Source: CAYNFT01 sp964396535
GTDB lineage: Bacteria; Chloroflexota; Dehalococcoidia; Dehalococcoidales; UBA2162
NCBI GenBank assembly: GCA_964396535.1
Contig: CAYNFT010000002.1
Coordinates: forward strand, 1-51,458
DNA: 51,458 nt
Direction: 5' to 3'
Each line of letters starts with the position of its first letter. Positions within the stretch are counted from its first letter, which is position 1. Shown piece after piece: positions 15,490 through 23,450 of this stretch. The notes under the pieces were generated by a model, which saw nothing but the letters and a program-made list of their open reading frames with translations, ran no database searches and was not told the DNA's origin. A program made the position numbers and the translations under genes.

Positions 15490-15933
15490 ATGATAGTGAG
15501 AACAAGGATTTTTGAGTTTTGCAATGGCTACTATAAAAACCTTTCTGAATTGGCCACAGCTATGGAAATATCGGTAAGTCAGATTTACCGTGTGCGGGAA
15601 GGTAAGCGCCAAATCAACCAAAAATTCATTGTCGGAGCGATGAAAGCCTTTCCCAATCACAAGCTTGATGATCTGTTTTACCTCACCCCTGAATTGCCAA
15701 CTGTCACCAAAAACTATCACCGCCAGCACTCAGCAACACATTCCACAGATAAACCAACCGACAAAGAGAAGCAAATAACAAAGAGGTTTATTTCAGCTAC
15801 CGAGGAGTATGGTCAGCACCTCAAGAACCACAATAGCGCCACCACAAGCCTCCGTGATACATCTCGAGAAATGAAAAGGTGTACAGAGATAGCAAATAAG
15901 GCTCTGTTTTATCTAACAAGTTCGCACAATTAG
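15490..15933 (+). CDS. Small helix-turn-helix regulator-like protein
   Basis: 147 residues, ATG at 15490 with AGAGGC at a good distance. Residues about 15-50 (LSELATAMEISVSQIYRVREGKRQINQ) form an XRE-type helix-turn-helix with the recognition helix VSQIYRVREG. DDLFYL, as in many phage-type repressors, follows. The second half is polar and likely flexible, ending in a helical segment with one cysteine. I believe close relatives are common in Dehalococcoidia, but I know no function. It has its own consensus promoter and terminator, so it is a single-gene unit between cca and nuo. The reverse-strand frame over the same region has no ribosome site. Confidence 0.75.
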   Translation: MIVRTRIFEFCNGYYKNLSELATAMEISVSQIYRVREGKRQINQKFIVGAMKAFPNHKLDDLFYLTPELPTVTKNYHRQHSATHSTDKPTDKEKQITKRFISATEEYGQHLKNHNSATTSLRDTSREMKRCTEIANKALFYLTSSHN

Positions 15934-15965
15934 ACCGCCGAGAAATGGCGTTTTCAGCGGAAGTA

Positions 15966-16006
15966 AAAACAAGGTGGGTGAAATCACTTCACCCCCTTGT
16001 TTTTTT
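15966..16006 (+). terminator. Rho-independent terminator
   Basis: Inverted repeat AACAAGG-TGGGTGAA / TTCACCC-CCTTGTT around the loop ATCAC, followed directly by a run of seven or more T. It ends the helix-turn-helix transcript. Because the T-run overlaps the proposed nuo -35 box, the two signals are packed together. Confidence 0.85.
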
Positions 16007-16025
16007 AAAATTTAGATGGTATACT
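15997..16025 (+). promoter_or_regulatory. Probable promoter of the nuo operon
   Basis: TTGTTT at 15997-16002 and TATACT at 16020-16025, 17 bp apart. The leader to the nuoA start is about 30 bases. The -35 box is moderate and the -10 box good. It is the only candidate in the 128-bp gap before nuoA. Confidence 0.5.
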
Positions 16026-16061
16026 GATAACCGCTATTGTTTAAGTCACGGAGGATGATAG

Positions 16062-16433
16062 TTGCTAGCTGATTTTGGCTATGTTGGTTTATTTATCATC
16101 TTTACTGTTCTTTTTTGTCTTTTAATTATTATAATCCCCGTAATTCTCAGATTTTTAAAAGTTGTCCCCCACAATCCCAATCCTATCAAAAATGCTACCT
16201 TCGAGTGTGGAATGGAAACCATAGGCAAGACGTGGGTGCAATTTAACTTCCGTTACTATTTTTATGCCCTGGTGTTTTTAGCTCTCGATGTACTGGTTGT
16301 CTTCCTGTATCCATGGGCGGTTGACCTCAAAGAACTGGGCTATACTGGTCTCGTCGGAGTACTTATTCTGCTATTCATTGTTGTCGTCGGGTATCTCTAT
16401 GCCTGGCGGAAGAAGGTTCTGGAATGGAAGTAG
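16062..16433 (+). CDS. nuoA: NADH-quinone oxidoreductase subunit A (complex I)
   Basis: 123 residues, TTG start at 16062 with GGAGG eight bases upstream. Three membrane spans are visible. Between spans 1 and 2 is the conserved loop NPIKNATFECGMETIGKTWVQF with its single cysteine, which lies near the quinone channel. NuoA is a small membrane subunit at the joint between the arms of complex I. First gene of the operon; its end overlaps nuoB by 10 bp. Confidence 0.95.
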   Translation: MLADFGYVGLFIIFTVLFCLLIIIIPVILRFLKVVPHNPNPIKNATFECGMETIGKTWVQFNFRYYFYALVFLALDVLVVFLYPWAVDLKELGYTGLVGVLILLFIVVVGYLYAWRKKVLEWK

Positions 16434-17026
16434 ACAGAGCGAGGGATTATATCTATGCTGATACAGAGCTTGACCAGGTTGAAGGTCAGGTTATTGAGGA
16501 AGTGAAGGCGAACAGCCAGGAGGTAATCCCTGACCCTGACCAGTGGTTGGACGAGGAACTGGAGCAGAATATCCTGCTAACCACGGTAGATTGGGTGATT
16601 AACTGGGGACGGCGTTCTTCACCATGGGTATCGTTATGTTTCCCGGCTTGTTGCGCCTTCGAGTTTATTGCTGCTATGGGTCCTCGCTTTGACATCTCAC
16701 GTTTTGGCATGGAAATCCTCCGTGCCTCACCTCGCCAGGCAGACCTGATGATTACCGCCGGTACCCTGACGTGGAAGATGGCACCCAATATAAGACGAAT
16801 ATATAACCAGATGGCTGAGCCAAAATGGGTAATAGCCATGGGGGCGTGTGCTATCAGCGGCGGTATTTTCCGTTCGTCTTATAACGTAGTCCCGGGATAT
16901 AATCACATAATACCGGTTGATGTATATGTGCCCGGATGCCCGCCTCGCCCGGAAGGCTTAATTTACGGTATCCAGATGCTGCAAAAAAAGATAGCTCAAA
17001 GAAGGAACTTTGCACAGAAAGGTTAA
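16424..17026 (+). CDS. nuoB: NADH-quinone oxidoreductase subunit B (complex I, cluster N2)
   Basis: 200 residues, ATG inside the end of nuoA. The ligands of the terminal Fe-S cluster N2 are all present: C76 and C77 in FPACCAFE, C142 in GACA, and C172 in VPGCPPRPE. This cluster passes electrons to quinone. The protein has an N-terminal extension of about 50 residues rich in acidic residues (TELDQVEGQVIEEVKAN), longer than in many bacteria. No upstream stop or second ribosome site argues for a shorter form. Confidence 0.95.
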   Translation: MEVDRARDYIYADTELDQVEGQVIEEVKANSQEVIPDPDQWLDEELEQNILLTTVDWVINWGRRSSPWVSLCFPACCAFEFIAAMGPRFDISRFGMEILRASPRQADLMITAGTLTWKMAPNIRRIYNQMAEPKWVIAMGACAISGGIFRSSYNVVPGYNHIIPVDVYVPGCPPRPEGLIYGIQMLQKKIAQRRNFAQKG

Positions 17027-17033
17027 GTAAGGG

Positions 17034-17474
17034 ATGACTATCGCTCTTTCCGGTAAAGAAGTAGCCGCCAAACTGGAGCAACAATTTCCGACAAGCATTA
17101 TCGAATCAAGTGAAGATAGCTTCCTTGTCAAGAGCGAATCTCTATTCGATATAATATCATTTCTAAAAACCACGCCTGAGCTTGAATTCAATTACCTTAG
17201 CTGTATTACCGCTGTCGATTATCTCGACTATTTTGAGGTAGTTTATTTTCTTACATCAATGGAGCGTAACCACAGCCTGGTGGTAAAGACCCGCTGTTAT
17301 GGTCGGGAGAATCTCGTAGTCCCCTCAATAGTAAGTTTATACGAGGCAGCTAACCCTCAGGAGCGAGAAATCTACGACCTTATGGGCATTAGCTTTGAAG
17401 GCCACCCCAATATGAAGCGCATATTTCTCTGGGAGGGTTTTCAAGGGCACCCATTACGCAAGGATTATCTGTAA
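17034..17474 (+). CDS. nuoC: NADH-quinone oxidoreductase subunit C (30 kDa)
   Basis: 146 residues. The conserved C-terminal motif of the 30-kDa subunit is clear: EREIYDLMGISFEGHPNMKR, then LWEGFQGHPLRKDYL. NuoC packs against NuoD in the peripheral arm and binds no cofactor. It starts at ATG 17034, seven bases after nuoB. It is separate from nuoD, unlike the fused NuoCD of enterobacteria. Confidence 0.95.
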   Translation: MTIALSGKEVAAKLEQQFPTSIIESSEDSFLVKSESLFDIISFLKTTPELEFNYLSCITAVDYLDYFEVVYFLTSMERNHSLVVKTRCYGRENLVVPSIVSLYEAANPQEREIYDLMGISFEGHPNMKRIFLWEGFQGHPLRKDYL

Positions 17475-17549
17475 AGCCACTGAACAACTTGATTCTTCAA
17501 TATGTCAGGGCTGATTACCGGAAAGTGGAGGGTTACGGAGACTAAAAAG

Positions 17550-18653
17550 ATGGCAATCAGGACTGAACCGTTTGTACTTAACATGGGACCGGTGCATCCC
17601 AGCACTCACGGGGTGTACCGAATGAGGGTAACCCTTGACGGGGAAGTTGTTGTTAATCTGGAGCCGGTTGTTGGCTATCTGCACCGTGGAATAGAGAAGC
17701 TGGCTGAGGAACGGACCTATACGGGAGTTATTCCCCTGACTGACCGGCTGGACTATATATCCTCAATGAGCAATAACCTGGCATATGTCCTGGCCGTGGA
17801 AAAGCTGGCCGGAATAGAGGTCCCGGAACGAGCCGAATACCTGCGGGTCATCATGGCTGAGCTACAACGTATTGCCAACCACCTGATAGCTACCGGCTCC
17901 TTCTTTAATGATTGTGGCGCTTACTTTACTCCCTTTTTGCATATGTATCGGGAAAGAGAGAAGATAATAGACCTTTTTGAGATGGTCAGCGGTCAGCGTC
18001 TCACCTATAATTACATGCGGATTGGCGGTGTCAGCCAAGATATTCCCGAGGAATTTTTACCGGCTCTGGGCATGCTCTTAGAGCAAATGCCTCGCGCTGT
18101 TGATGAATTTGACCGGTTTCTAAAGGAAAACGAGATATTGCTGGCACGCGCTAAGGGCGTTGGCATTCTAACCAGAGAAAAGGCAATAAATTGCTCAATC
18201 ACCGGCCCGGTACTTCGCGCCAGCGGGGTCAAGTGGGACCTGCGTAAGGCAGACCCTTACTCCATTTATGACCGATTTGATTTTGATATACCCACCGGTA
18301 GTGCCGGTGACTGCTACGACCGCTACCGGATGAGAATCGAGGAAATGAGGCAGAGCCTGCGCATCCTTGGTCAAGCAGTAAAACAGCTACCATCCGGACC
18401 GGTAATAGCTGAGGTACCTCACCTGATTCACCCCCCGGTAGGAGAAGCTTACGCACATATTGAGTCACCCAAAGGCGAGCTCGCCTTTTACGTGGTATCG
18501 GATAATTCCATTGCACCTTACCGCTGCCATATCCGCCCAACCAGCCTGCTAAACCTGTCGGCTCTACGCGATATGGTAATCGGGTGGAAGATAGCCGACC
18601 TTATAATCATTTTCGGAAGCATTGATATCTGTTTAGGTGAGGTTGATAGATAG
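17550..18653 (+). CDS. nuoD: NADH-quinone oxidoreductase subunit D (49 kDa)
   Basis: 367 residues from the ATG at 17550, which begins MAIRTEPFVLNMGPVHPSTHG, the usual start of the family, with GGAG upstream. An in-frame ATG at 17502 adds 16 unrelated residues and lacks a ribosome site. NuoD forms the quinone-binding cavity together with NuoB. HPSTHG and the C-terminal FGSIDICLGEVDR are present; the latter is slightly different from the more common SIDPVMGEVDR. Its stop shares a base with the nuoH GTG (TAGTG). Confidence 0.95.
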   Translation: MAIRTEPFVLNMGPVHPSTHGVYRMRVTLDGEVVVNLEPVVGYLHRGIEKLAEERTYTGVIPLTDRLDYISSMSNNLAYVLAVEKLAGIEVPERAEYLRVIMAELQRIANHLIATGSFFNDCGAYFTPFLHMYREREKIIDLFEMVSGQRLTYNYMRIGGVSQDIPEEFLPALGMLLEQMPRAVDEFDRFLKENEILLARAKGVGILTREKAINCSITGPVLRASGVKWDLRKADPYSIYDRFDFDIPTGSAGDCYDRYRMRIEEMRQSLRILGQAVKQLPSGPVIAEVPHLIHPPVGEAYAHIESPKGELAFYVVSDNSIAPYRCHIRPTSLLNLSALRDMVIGWKIADLIIIFGSIDICLGEVDR

Positions 18654-19774
18654 TGTCTATAACTAATCCCGGCGTGAACGTGGCCACTTTGCAAACCCTG
18701 CCTCCTGACTGGCCAGGGGGGTTCTGGTGGCACTGGGTGCTTTTTACAATAATTATTATCGCCGTCGTTATAGTTATGGTCATGGCATACATATACATGG
18801 CGCGCCGACAAATTGGGCGGATGCAATCGCGCGTTGGACCCAACCGGACTGGCCCCTTTGGATTACTCCAGCCAATAGCTGACGTGTTGAAGGTACTGCT
18901 CAAAGAGGGTATTACGCCAGCTAATGTTGACAAGCCTGTCTACTGGCTGGCGCCAGTTGTTGCCCTTGTGCCGGTATTTCTAATCTTTGCGGTGGTGCCA
19001 TTTACCAATGGAGGAATGCTGGCTGACCTGAATGTTGGTATCCTCTACGTAGTGGCTATCAGCTCAATATCAACAGTAGGAATGTTTATGGCCGGGTGGG
19101 GCTCAAGTAATAAATTTTCCCTCATTAGCGCCATGCGCGTTGTTGCCGCAGTGATAAGCTATGAGTTTCCAGTGCTAATATCAATTGCTGGCGTGTTACT
19201 GCTGGCCGGTTCGCTATCTATGAACGATATAGTACTGGCTCAAAGAGATATCCCTTTCATTTTGTTGCAGCCGCTGGGCTTCATTATCTTTTTCATTGCC
19301 GGCCTGGCTGAGATTAGCCGCAGTCCCTTTGACCTCCTGGAAGCGGATTCGGAGATTGTCGCCGGTTTTCACATCGAATATTCCGGCATAAAATTTGCCT
19401 TGTTCTACCTGGTAGAATACGGTGAAGCCTTTATTTTGTCATGCTTGATTACCACTCTCTTCCTGGGCGGCTGGAGCGGACCGTGGCTACCTGAGTGGCT
19501 CTGGTTCATCGTTAAGGGTGTTATGGTGTGGTTTGTTATGATCTGGCTATGGGCGACGCTGCCCCGGGTTCGAATAGACCAGATGATGGCACTCGCCTGG
19601 AAGTTCCTCCTCCCCTTAGCCTTGATTAACCTGATTATCACCGCCATACAGGTACTAGCCTTACCGGAGGACTCGCTTTGGATAATGATACCGATTAATT
19701 TTGCCATAACGGCAGTACTGATACTGCTATGGTCTAAACGCTTTAAGTTAGGATGGGGTAGAGTTGAAGTTTGA
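18653..19774 (+). CDS. nuoH: NADH-quinone oxidoreductase subunit H
   Basis: 373 residues, GTG start overlapping the nuoD stop. Eight or more spans are visible. Conserved loops include RRQIGRMQSRVGPNRTGPFGLLQPIADVLK in short pieces and the acidic loop ISRSPFDLLEADSEIVAGFHIEYSG. NuoH connects the quinone site to the proton channels. About 25 extra residues precede the first span. The gene ends 11 bp inside nuoI. Confidence 0.95.
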   Translation: MSITNPGVNVATLQTLPPDWPGGFWWHWVLFTIIIIAVVIVMVMAYIYMARRQIGRMQSRVGPNRTGPFGLLQPIADVLKVLLKEGITPANVDKPVYWLAPVVALVPVFLIFAVVPFTNGGMLADLNVGILYVVAISSISTVGMFMAGWGSSNKFSLISAMRVVAAVISYEFPVLISIAGVLLLAGSLSMNDIVLAQRDIPFILLQPLGFIIFFIAGLAEISRSPFDLLEADSEIVAGFHIEYSGIKFALFYLVEYGEAFILSCLITTLFLGGWSGPWLPEWLWFIVKGVMVWFVMIWLWATLPRVRIDQMMALAWKFLLPLALINLIITAIQVLALPEDSLWIMIPINFAITAVLILLWSKRFKLGWGRVEV

Positions 19775-20270
19775 ACGGTACGGACTCGGCATAGCCAAAG
19801 GACTGTCGGTAACCCTGAAGCATATGTTTCGTCATCCGACAATATCGCAGTATCCGGAGCAGAGGCTGCATACCTCTCGCCGGATTCGAGGCAATGAGCT
19901 TGTCTGGGACCGGCAGAAGTGCACCGGTTGTGGCACCTGCGCCAAGACCTGCCCCCAGGGCGTGATTGAGATTGTTACCTCAACCAACCTGGTAGAAAAT
20001 AAATATGAGGTCGAGAAGTATCAGGTAGATACCGGCTACTGCATTCAGTGCGGCTTATGCGTTGAGGCTTGCCCCTATGGAGCGTTATTCATGGGTTATG
20101 CTTATGAGCGGGCAAAATACCGTCGCAGTGAGCTGGTACAGAATAAAGAAGACATGATGCTGGAATCAGGCGAAAAGCAGCCCAGCGGCTACTTCTACCC
20201 TGAAATTGCCGCCAAATTACCAAAACAAACACTGCTTCTGGAGAAGATTGTGGAGGTAGAGGAAGAGTAA
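19764..20270 (+). CDS. nuoI: NADH-quinone oxidoreductase subunit I (two [4Fe-4S] clusters)
   Basis: 168 residues, TTG start within the end of nuoH after GGGGTAGAG. Two ferredoxin motifs are complete: C53, C56, C59, C63 and C93, C96, C99, C103, which carry clusters N6a and N6b. In complex I these pass electrons from the NADH or ferredoxin arm to N2. With no nuoEFG here, this subunit is the probable docking point for the unknown electron donor. The stop overlaps the nuoJ ATG (TAATG). Confidence 0.95.
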   Translation: MKFERYGLGIAKGLSVTLKHMFRHPTISQYPEQRLHTSRRIRGNELVWDRQKCTGCGTCAKTCPQGVIEIVTSTNLVENKYEVEKYQVDTGYCIQCGLCVEACPYGALFMGYAYERAKYRRSELVQNKEDMMLESGEKQPSGYFYPEIAAKLPKQTLLLEKIVEVEEE

Positions 20271-20758
20271 TGGGACTGGACATTGCCTTCTGGATGTTAG
20301 CTATAGTTGGCGTAGGTGCTGCTCTAACAGTGGTTCTGCTTCGAAATGTCTTCCGGGCAGCCCTGGCTTTGATTCTGTGTTTCTTGACCGTCGCCGGAAT
20401 CTATGTCACCCTTAGTGCTGACTTTCTGGCAGCGGCACAGATTCTGATTTACGTTGGCGGTATATCGATATTAATTATATTGGGAATCATGCTGACCAGA
20501 GAAGTTCAGCAGGGTAGCCCTTCCAATAAACTACGAATTCCAGCTTTTATAGTGGCTGCTATATTCCTGGGGGTAATGATTTTTGCTCTGGTTAATAACC
20601 CGTGGCAGGTGTCTACCGCACCACCCCTTGAGCCTACTACTTCAGCCCTGGCAGGCAAGCTGCTGGGTGAAGGAGGTTTCATCTTAGCCGTAGAGATTGC
20701 CGCTACCCTCTTGTTAGCCGCTATATTGGGAGCTATCGTTTTGGTGAGGGAGAAATGA
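20270..20758 (+). CDS. nuoJ: NADH-quinone oxidoreductase subunit J
   Basis: 162 residues, five membrane spans, with the conserved YVGGISILIILGIML segment in span 3 whose pi-bulge is part of the coupling path. The start codon overlaps nuoI. The 3' end (LGAIVLVREK) is echoed twice in the 79 bases that follow, as described under the repeat at 20730-20836. Confidence 0.93.
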   Translation: MGLDIAFWMLAIVGVGAALTVVLLRNVFRAALALILCFLTVAGIYVTLSADFLAAAQILIYVGGISILIILGIMLTREVQQGSPSNKLRIPAFIVAAIFLGVMIFALVNNPWQVSTAPPLEPTTSALAGKLLGEGGFILAVEIAATLLLAAILGAIVLVREK

Positions 20759-20836
20759 TCAGTTTGAGAAACTATCGTCTTAGCGAGAGCGAAAAACTGG
20801 TTTTAGGAACTATCGTCTTGCTGAGGGAGCAAAAAT
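20730..20836 (+). repeat. Three imperfect copies of the nuoJ 3' end
   Basis: The unit centred on CTATCGT occurs as GGAGCTATCGTTTTGG (20730, inside nuoJ), GAAACTATCGTCTTAGCGAG (from 20768) and GGAACTATCGTCTTGC (from 20806). Each is followed by a GAG-rich purine stretch. The third copy would encode LGTIVLLREQK and supplies the ribosome site (GAGGGAG) for nuoK. It looks like a decayed tandem duplication. Confidence 0.65.
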
Positions 20837-20837
20837 A

Positions 20838-21149
20838 GTGTCTATAGGTTTGGAACATTACTTAATACTGTCAGCCGTTCTATTTTCTATCGGGCTATTT
20901 GGAGCATTGACTAAACGCAATACTGTAGTTATCCTAATGTGCGTTGAAATTATGCTCAATGCGGTTAATATCACCATGGTTGCTTTCTCACGCTTTATTG
21001 CACCAACACTGCTGACAGGGCAGATTTTCACTATTTTCATTATGGTTGTCGCCGCCGCTGAGGCAGCCGTTGGCTTAGCCATAATAATCGCCATCTATCG
21101 TAGCCGTGAAACTATCGAAAGCACCGATATTGACTTAATGAAAGGGTAG
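20838..21149 (+). CDS. nuoK: NADH-quinone oxidoreductase subunit K
   Basis: 103 residues, GTG start after GAGGGAGCAAAAATA. Three spans are visible with the two conserved intramembrane glutamates, in CVEIMLNAVN and in VVAAAEAAVGLAIIIAIYR. NuoK is an MrpC-like part of the proton path. It is followed by a repeat element, after which the operon continues with a small gene and nuoL. Confidence 0.95.
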   Translation: MSIGLEHYLILSAVLFSIGLFGALTKRNTVVILMCVEIMLNAVNITMVAFSRFIAPTLLTGQIFTIFIMVVAAAEAAVGLAIIIAIYRSRETIESTDIDLMKG

Positions 21150-21155
21150 GGAGGC

Positions 21156-21272
21156 TTAAAGGGGCAAAGCCTCCATAATAACAGGGAGTCAAAGAGGGGC
21201 GAAGCTCCTCTCAAGAAGAATCTTCCCCTTCCCCTTGGCAAGAGGAAGGGGATACAGGGGATAAGAGTTAAA
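21156..21272. repeat. GC-rich double-hairpin repeat, copy 7, inside the nuo operon
   Basis: The family lies here in reverse order: AAAGAGGGGCGAAGCTCCTCT, then CCCCTTCCCCTTGGCAAGAGGAAGGGG, then GATACAGGGGAT. It splits the operon between nuoK and the 64-codon gene. A strong hairpin here could lower the level of the downstream part of the transcript. Confidence 0.75.
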
Positions 21273-21302
21273 AAAATCAGGGGAGAGATAGAACAGAATA
21301 GA

Positions 21303-21497
21303 ATGTGGGTAGAGATAAAAAAAACGAAAAATCTGATGATAGCTGAGACGTGGAAGGAACTCTTCGAGGGTGAAGGGATACCTACCCGTATATTGCCGGC
21401 TTCTGGAGAGCCGATGGGGCAGGAATTAGCCACCTATCGTATCCTAGTGCCGGAAGATAAAAAACATGTTATTGAAGAGGTGTTAAGGAAACTATAA
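21303..21497 (+). CDS. Small DUF2007-like protein within the nuo operon
   Basis: 64 residues: MWVEIKKTKNLMIAETWKEL, then FEGEGIPTRILP, and ending VPEDKKHVIEEVLRKL. This is the short alpha-beta pattern of DUF2007, a ferredoxin-like fold sometimes called a putative signal transducer: a helix carrying LFEGEGIP and a closing helix after VPEDK. The ribosome site is weak, but its TAA overlaps the nuoL ATG (TAATG), so it is built into the operon. A regulatory or assembly role for complex I is inference. Confidence 0.7.
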   Translation: MWVEIKKTKNLMIAETWKELFEGEGIPTRILPASGEPMGQELATYRILVPEDKKHVIEEVLRKL

Positions 21498-23434
21498 TGC
21501 CAAGTCAAGTAATCTGGCTTATATTTCTACTGCCGGTCTTCTCCTTCTTAATAATCTCCTTGTTCGTCAGACCCTTCGTGAAGCAGGAGTCAAGAGTGGC
21601 TGGTTATATCACCATCGCCGCTCTTACCGGCTCATTAGCACTATCGATCTGGTTACTGACAGCAACGATGGGAGACCCTCATCACGAACTCACAGTCCCA
21701 GATATTAGCTGGGTAGCTGTTGGCAATCTTAATATTCATCTCGGAGTTATGGTAGATTCGCTCACAGCGGTAATGGTAGTAGTAGTTACCGTAGTCAGCC
21801 TGATGGTGCAGATTTATTCACAGGGCTATATGGAGGGAGACCCCGGTTACCACCGATACTACGCCTTCATGTCATTATTTACAGCTTCAATGCTGGGCGT
21901 GGTAATGTCGGACAGTCTACTCCTGATATTCGTCTTCTGGGAAGGAGTTGGTTTATGCTCCTACCTTCTCATCGGCTTCTGGTTCCATCGCCCATCGGCA
22001 GCCAATGCAGCCAAAAAGGCTTTTATCGTTACCCGGTTTGGCGACTTCGGCTTCCTGGCTGCTATCCTGCTTATATTTGCCAAGACGGGAACTTTTGATA
22101 TTGCTGAACTGCACGGAATGGCGGTAACCGGGGCCTTAGCTGGCACCGTTCTTACCTGGGCAGCTATCGGCATCTTTTCCGGTGCGGTGGGCAAGTCTGC
22201 TCAATTCCCGCTCCATGTGTGGCTACCCGACGCTATGGAGGGTCCGACGCCGGTCAGCGCCTTAATTCATTCCGCTACCATGGTCTCCGCCGGCGTCTTT
22301 CTGGTCGCCCGCACCTTCCCCCTCTTCGCCCATTCGATAGAAGCAGTAACAACGGTAGCCATTATCGGTGGGGTTACCGCCATCTTTGCCGCTTCTATGG
22401 GGTTGGTGATGACTGATATTAAGCGGGTTCTTGCCTACTCTACCATCAGCCAGCTTGGCTACATGATGCTGGGGTTAGGAGCCGCAGGCATCGGTATAGC
22501 TAATGGAGGCAATGCTACTTTGGAGGCTGCTAAAGCAGCCGCAGCTATCGGTATATTCCACCTGTTTAATCACGCTTTCTTCAAGGCACTGCTGTTTCTT
22601 GGAGCCGGCAGCGTAAACCACGCCACCGGCACCTTTGACATGCGCCTGATGGGTGGATTGCGCAAGATAATGCCCTGGACCTTCATCACATTCATTATCG
22701 CCTCACTTAGTCTGGCTGGTATCTGGCCGCTATCTGGATTCTGGAGCAAGGACGAGATTCTGGCTATTTCTCTGGAAAACCAGCCCGCCCTGTTTGCTCT
22801 AGTCCTGATAACCGTATTTATGACCGCCTTCTATATGTTCCGGGTAATATTCCTTACCTTTGGCGGGGAGTACCGGGGAGGTGACCCTGAAGCTCACGGG
22901 CATCCCCATGAATCGTCTCTGGTAATGGTGGTGCCTATGGTAATTCTGGCTGTCCTGGCCGTTATCTCCGGCTTCTGGAATACCGGTGGGGGATTTGCCG
23001 AATTTATGGGAGAGCATCATGCTCATGCCCCCGGCTTTTTCGGTATTCTGGGACAGGGCTTGCCCTGGCTCTCACTGATACTGGCCGGGTTGGGCATCCT
23101 CGTAGCTTATGCTATGTACAGCAAAAAGTGGCTTTCTGCTGAGCGAATAGGCAGTATGTTCAAGCCCCTCTACACCCTGTTTCTCCACAAATACTGGCTT
23201 GACGAGCTATACGAGAATCTCATTGTAAGAAAGGCTTTAATTGGTGGATTCTTTGCCGGCCTGGAGCAAATTGATACCGGTGGTGTGGATGGTGTTGTAA
23301 ACGCAGTGGCCGAGGGAGCCTATACTGAAGGTGGACTCATCAGAAAGATGCAGACCGGCCAGCTACAGCTCTACGGCTTATTTATTGGAATTGGTATTGT
23401 AGCTATCGTTCTTGTCCTGTATATCTTTGGTTGA
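21497..23434 (+). CDS. nuoL: NADH-quinone oxidoreductase subunit L
   Basis: 645 residues, an antiporter-like proton-pumping subunit. The core 14-span region includes FWEGVGLCSYLLIGFW with its key glutamate, the lysine in GAVGKSAQFPLHVWLPDAMEGPTPVSALIHSATMV, and FNHAFFKALLFLGAGSV. A histidine-rich loop (residues about 465-515, GHPHESS and GEHHAHAPG) precedes the long lateral helix and final span. Length is normal. The start is coupled to the small gene upstream. Confidence 0.95.
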   Translation: MPSQVIWLIFLLPVFSFLIISLFVRPFVKQESRVAGYITIAALTGSLALSIWLLTATMGDPHHELTVPDISWVAVGNLNIHLGVMVDSLTAVMVVVVTVVSLMVQIYSQGYMEGDPGYHRYYAFMSLFTASMLGVVMSDSLLLIFVFWEGVGLCSYLLIGFWFHRPSAANAAKKAFIVTRFGDFGFLAAILLIFAKTGTFDIAELHGMAVTGALAGTVLTWAAIGIFSGAVGKSAQFPLHVWLPDAMEGPTPVSALIHSATMVSAGVFLVARTFPLFAHSIEAVTTVAIIGGVTAIFAASMGLVMTDIKRVLAYSTISQLGYMMLGLGAAGIGIANGGNATLEAAKAAAAIGIFHLFNHAFFKALLFLGAGSVNHATGTFDMRLMGGLRKIMPWTFITFIIASLSLAGIWPLSGFWSKDEILAISLENQPALFALVLITVFMTAFYMFRVIFLTFGGEYRGGDPEAHGHPHESSLVMVVPMVILAVLAVISGFWNTGGGFAEFMGEHHAHAPGFFGILGQGLPWLSLILAGLGILVAYAMYSKKWLSAERIGSMFKPLYTLFLHKYWLDELYENLIVRKALIGGFFAGLEQIDTGGVDGVVNAVAEGAYTEGGLIRKMQTGQLQLYGLFIGIGIVAIVLVLYIFG

Positions 23435-23450
23435 AAAGGAGTCAGCATAA

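Noticed and set aside
15412..15729. Minus-strand frame of 105 codons
   Set aside because: It lies antisense to the helix-turn-helix gene and across its consensus promoter, without a ribosome site.
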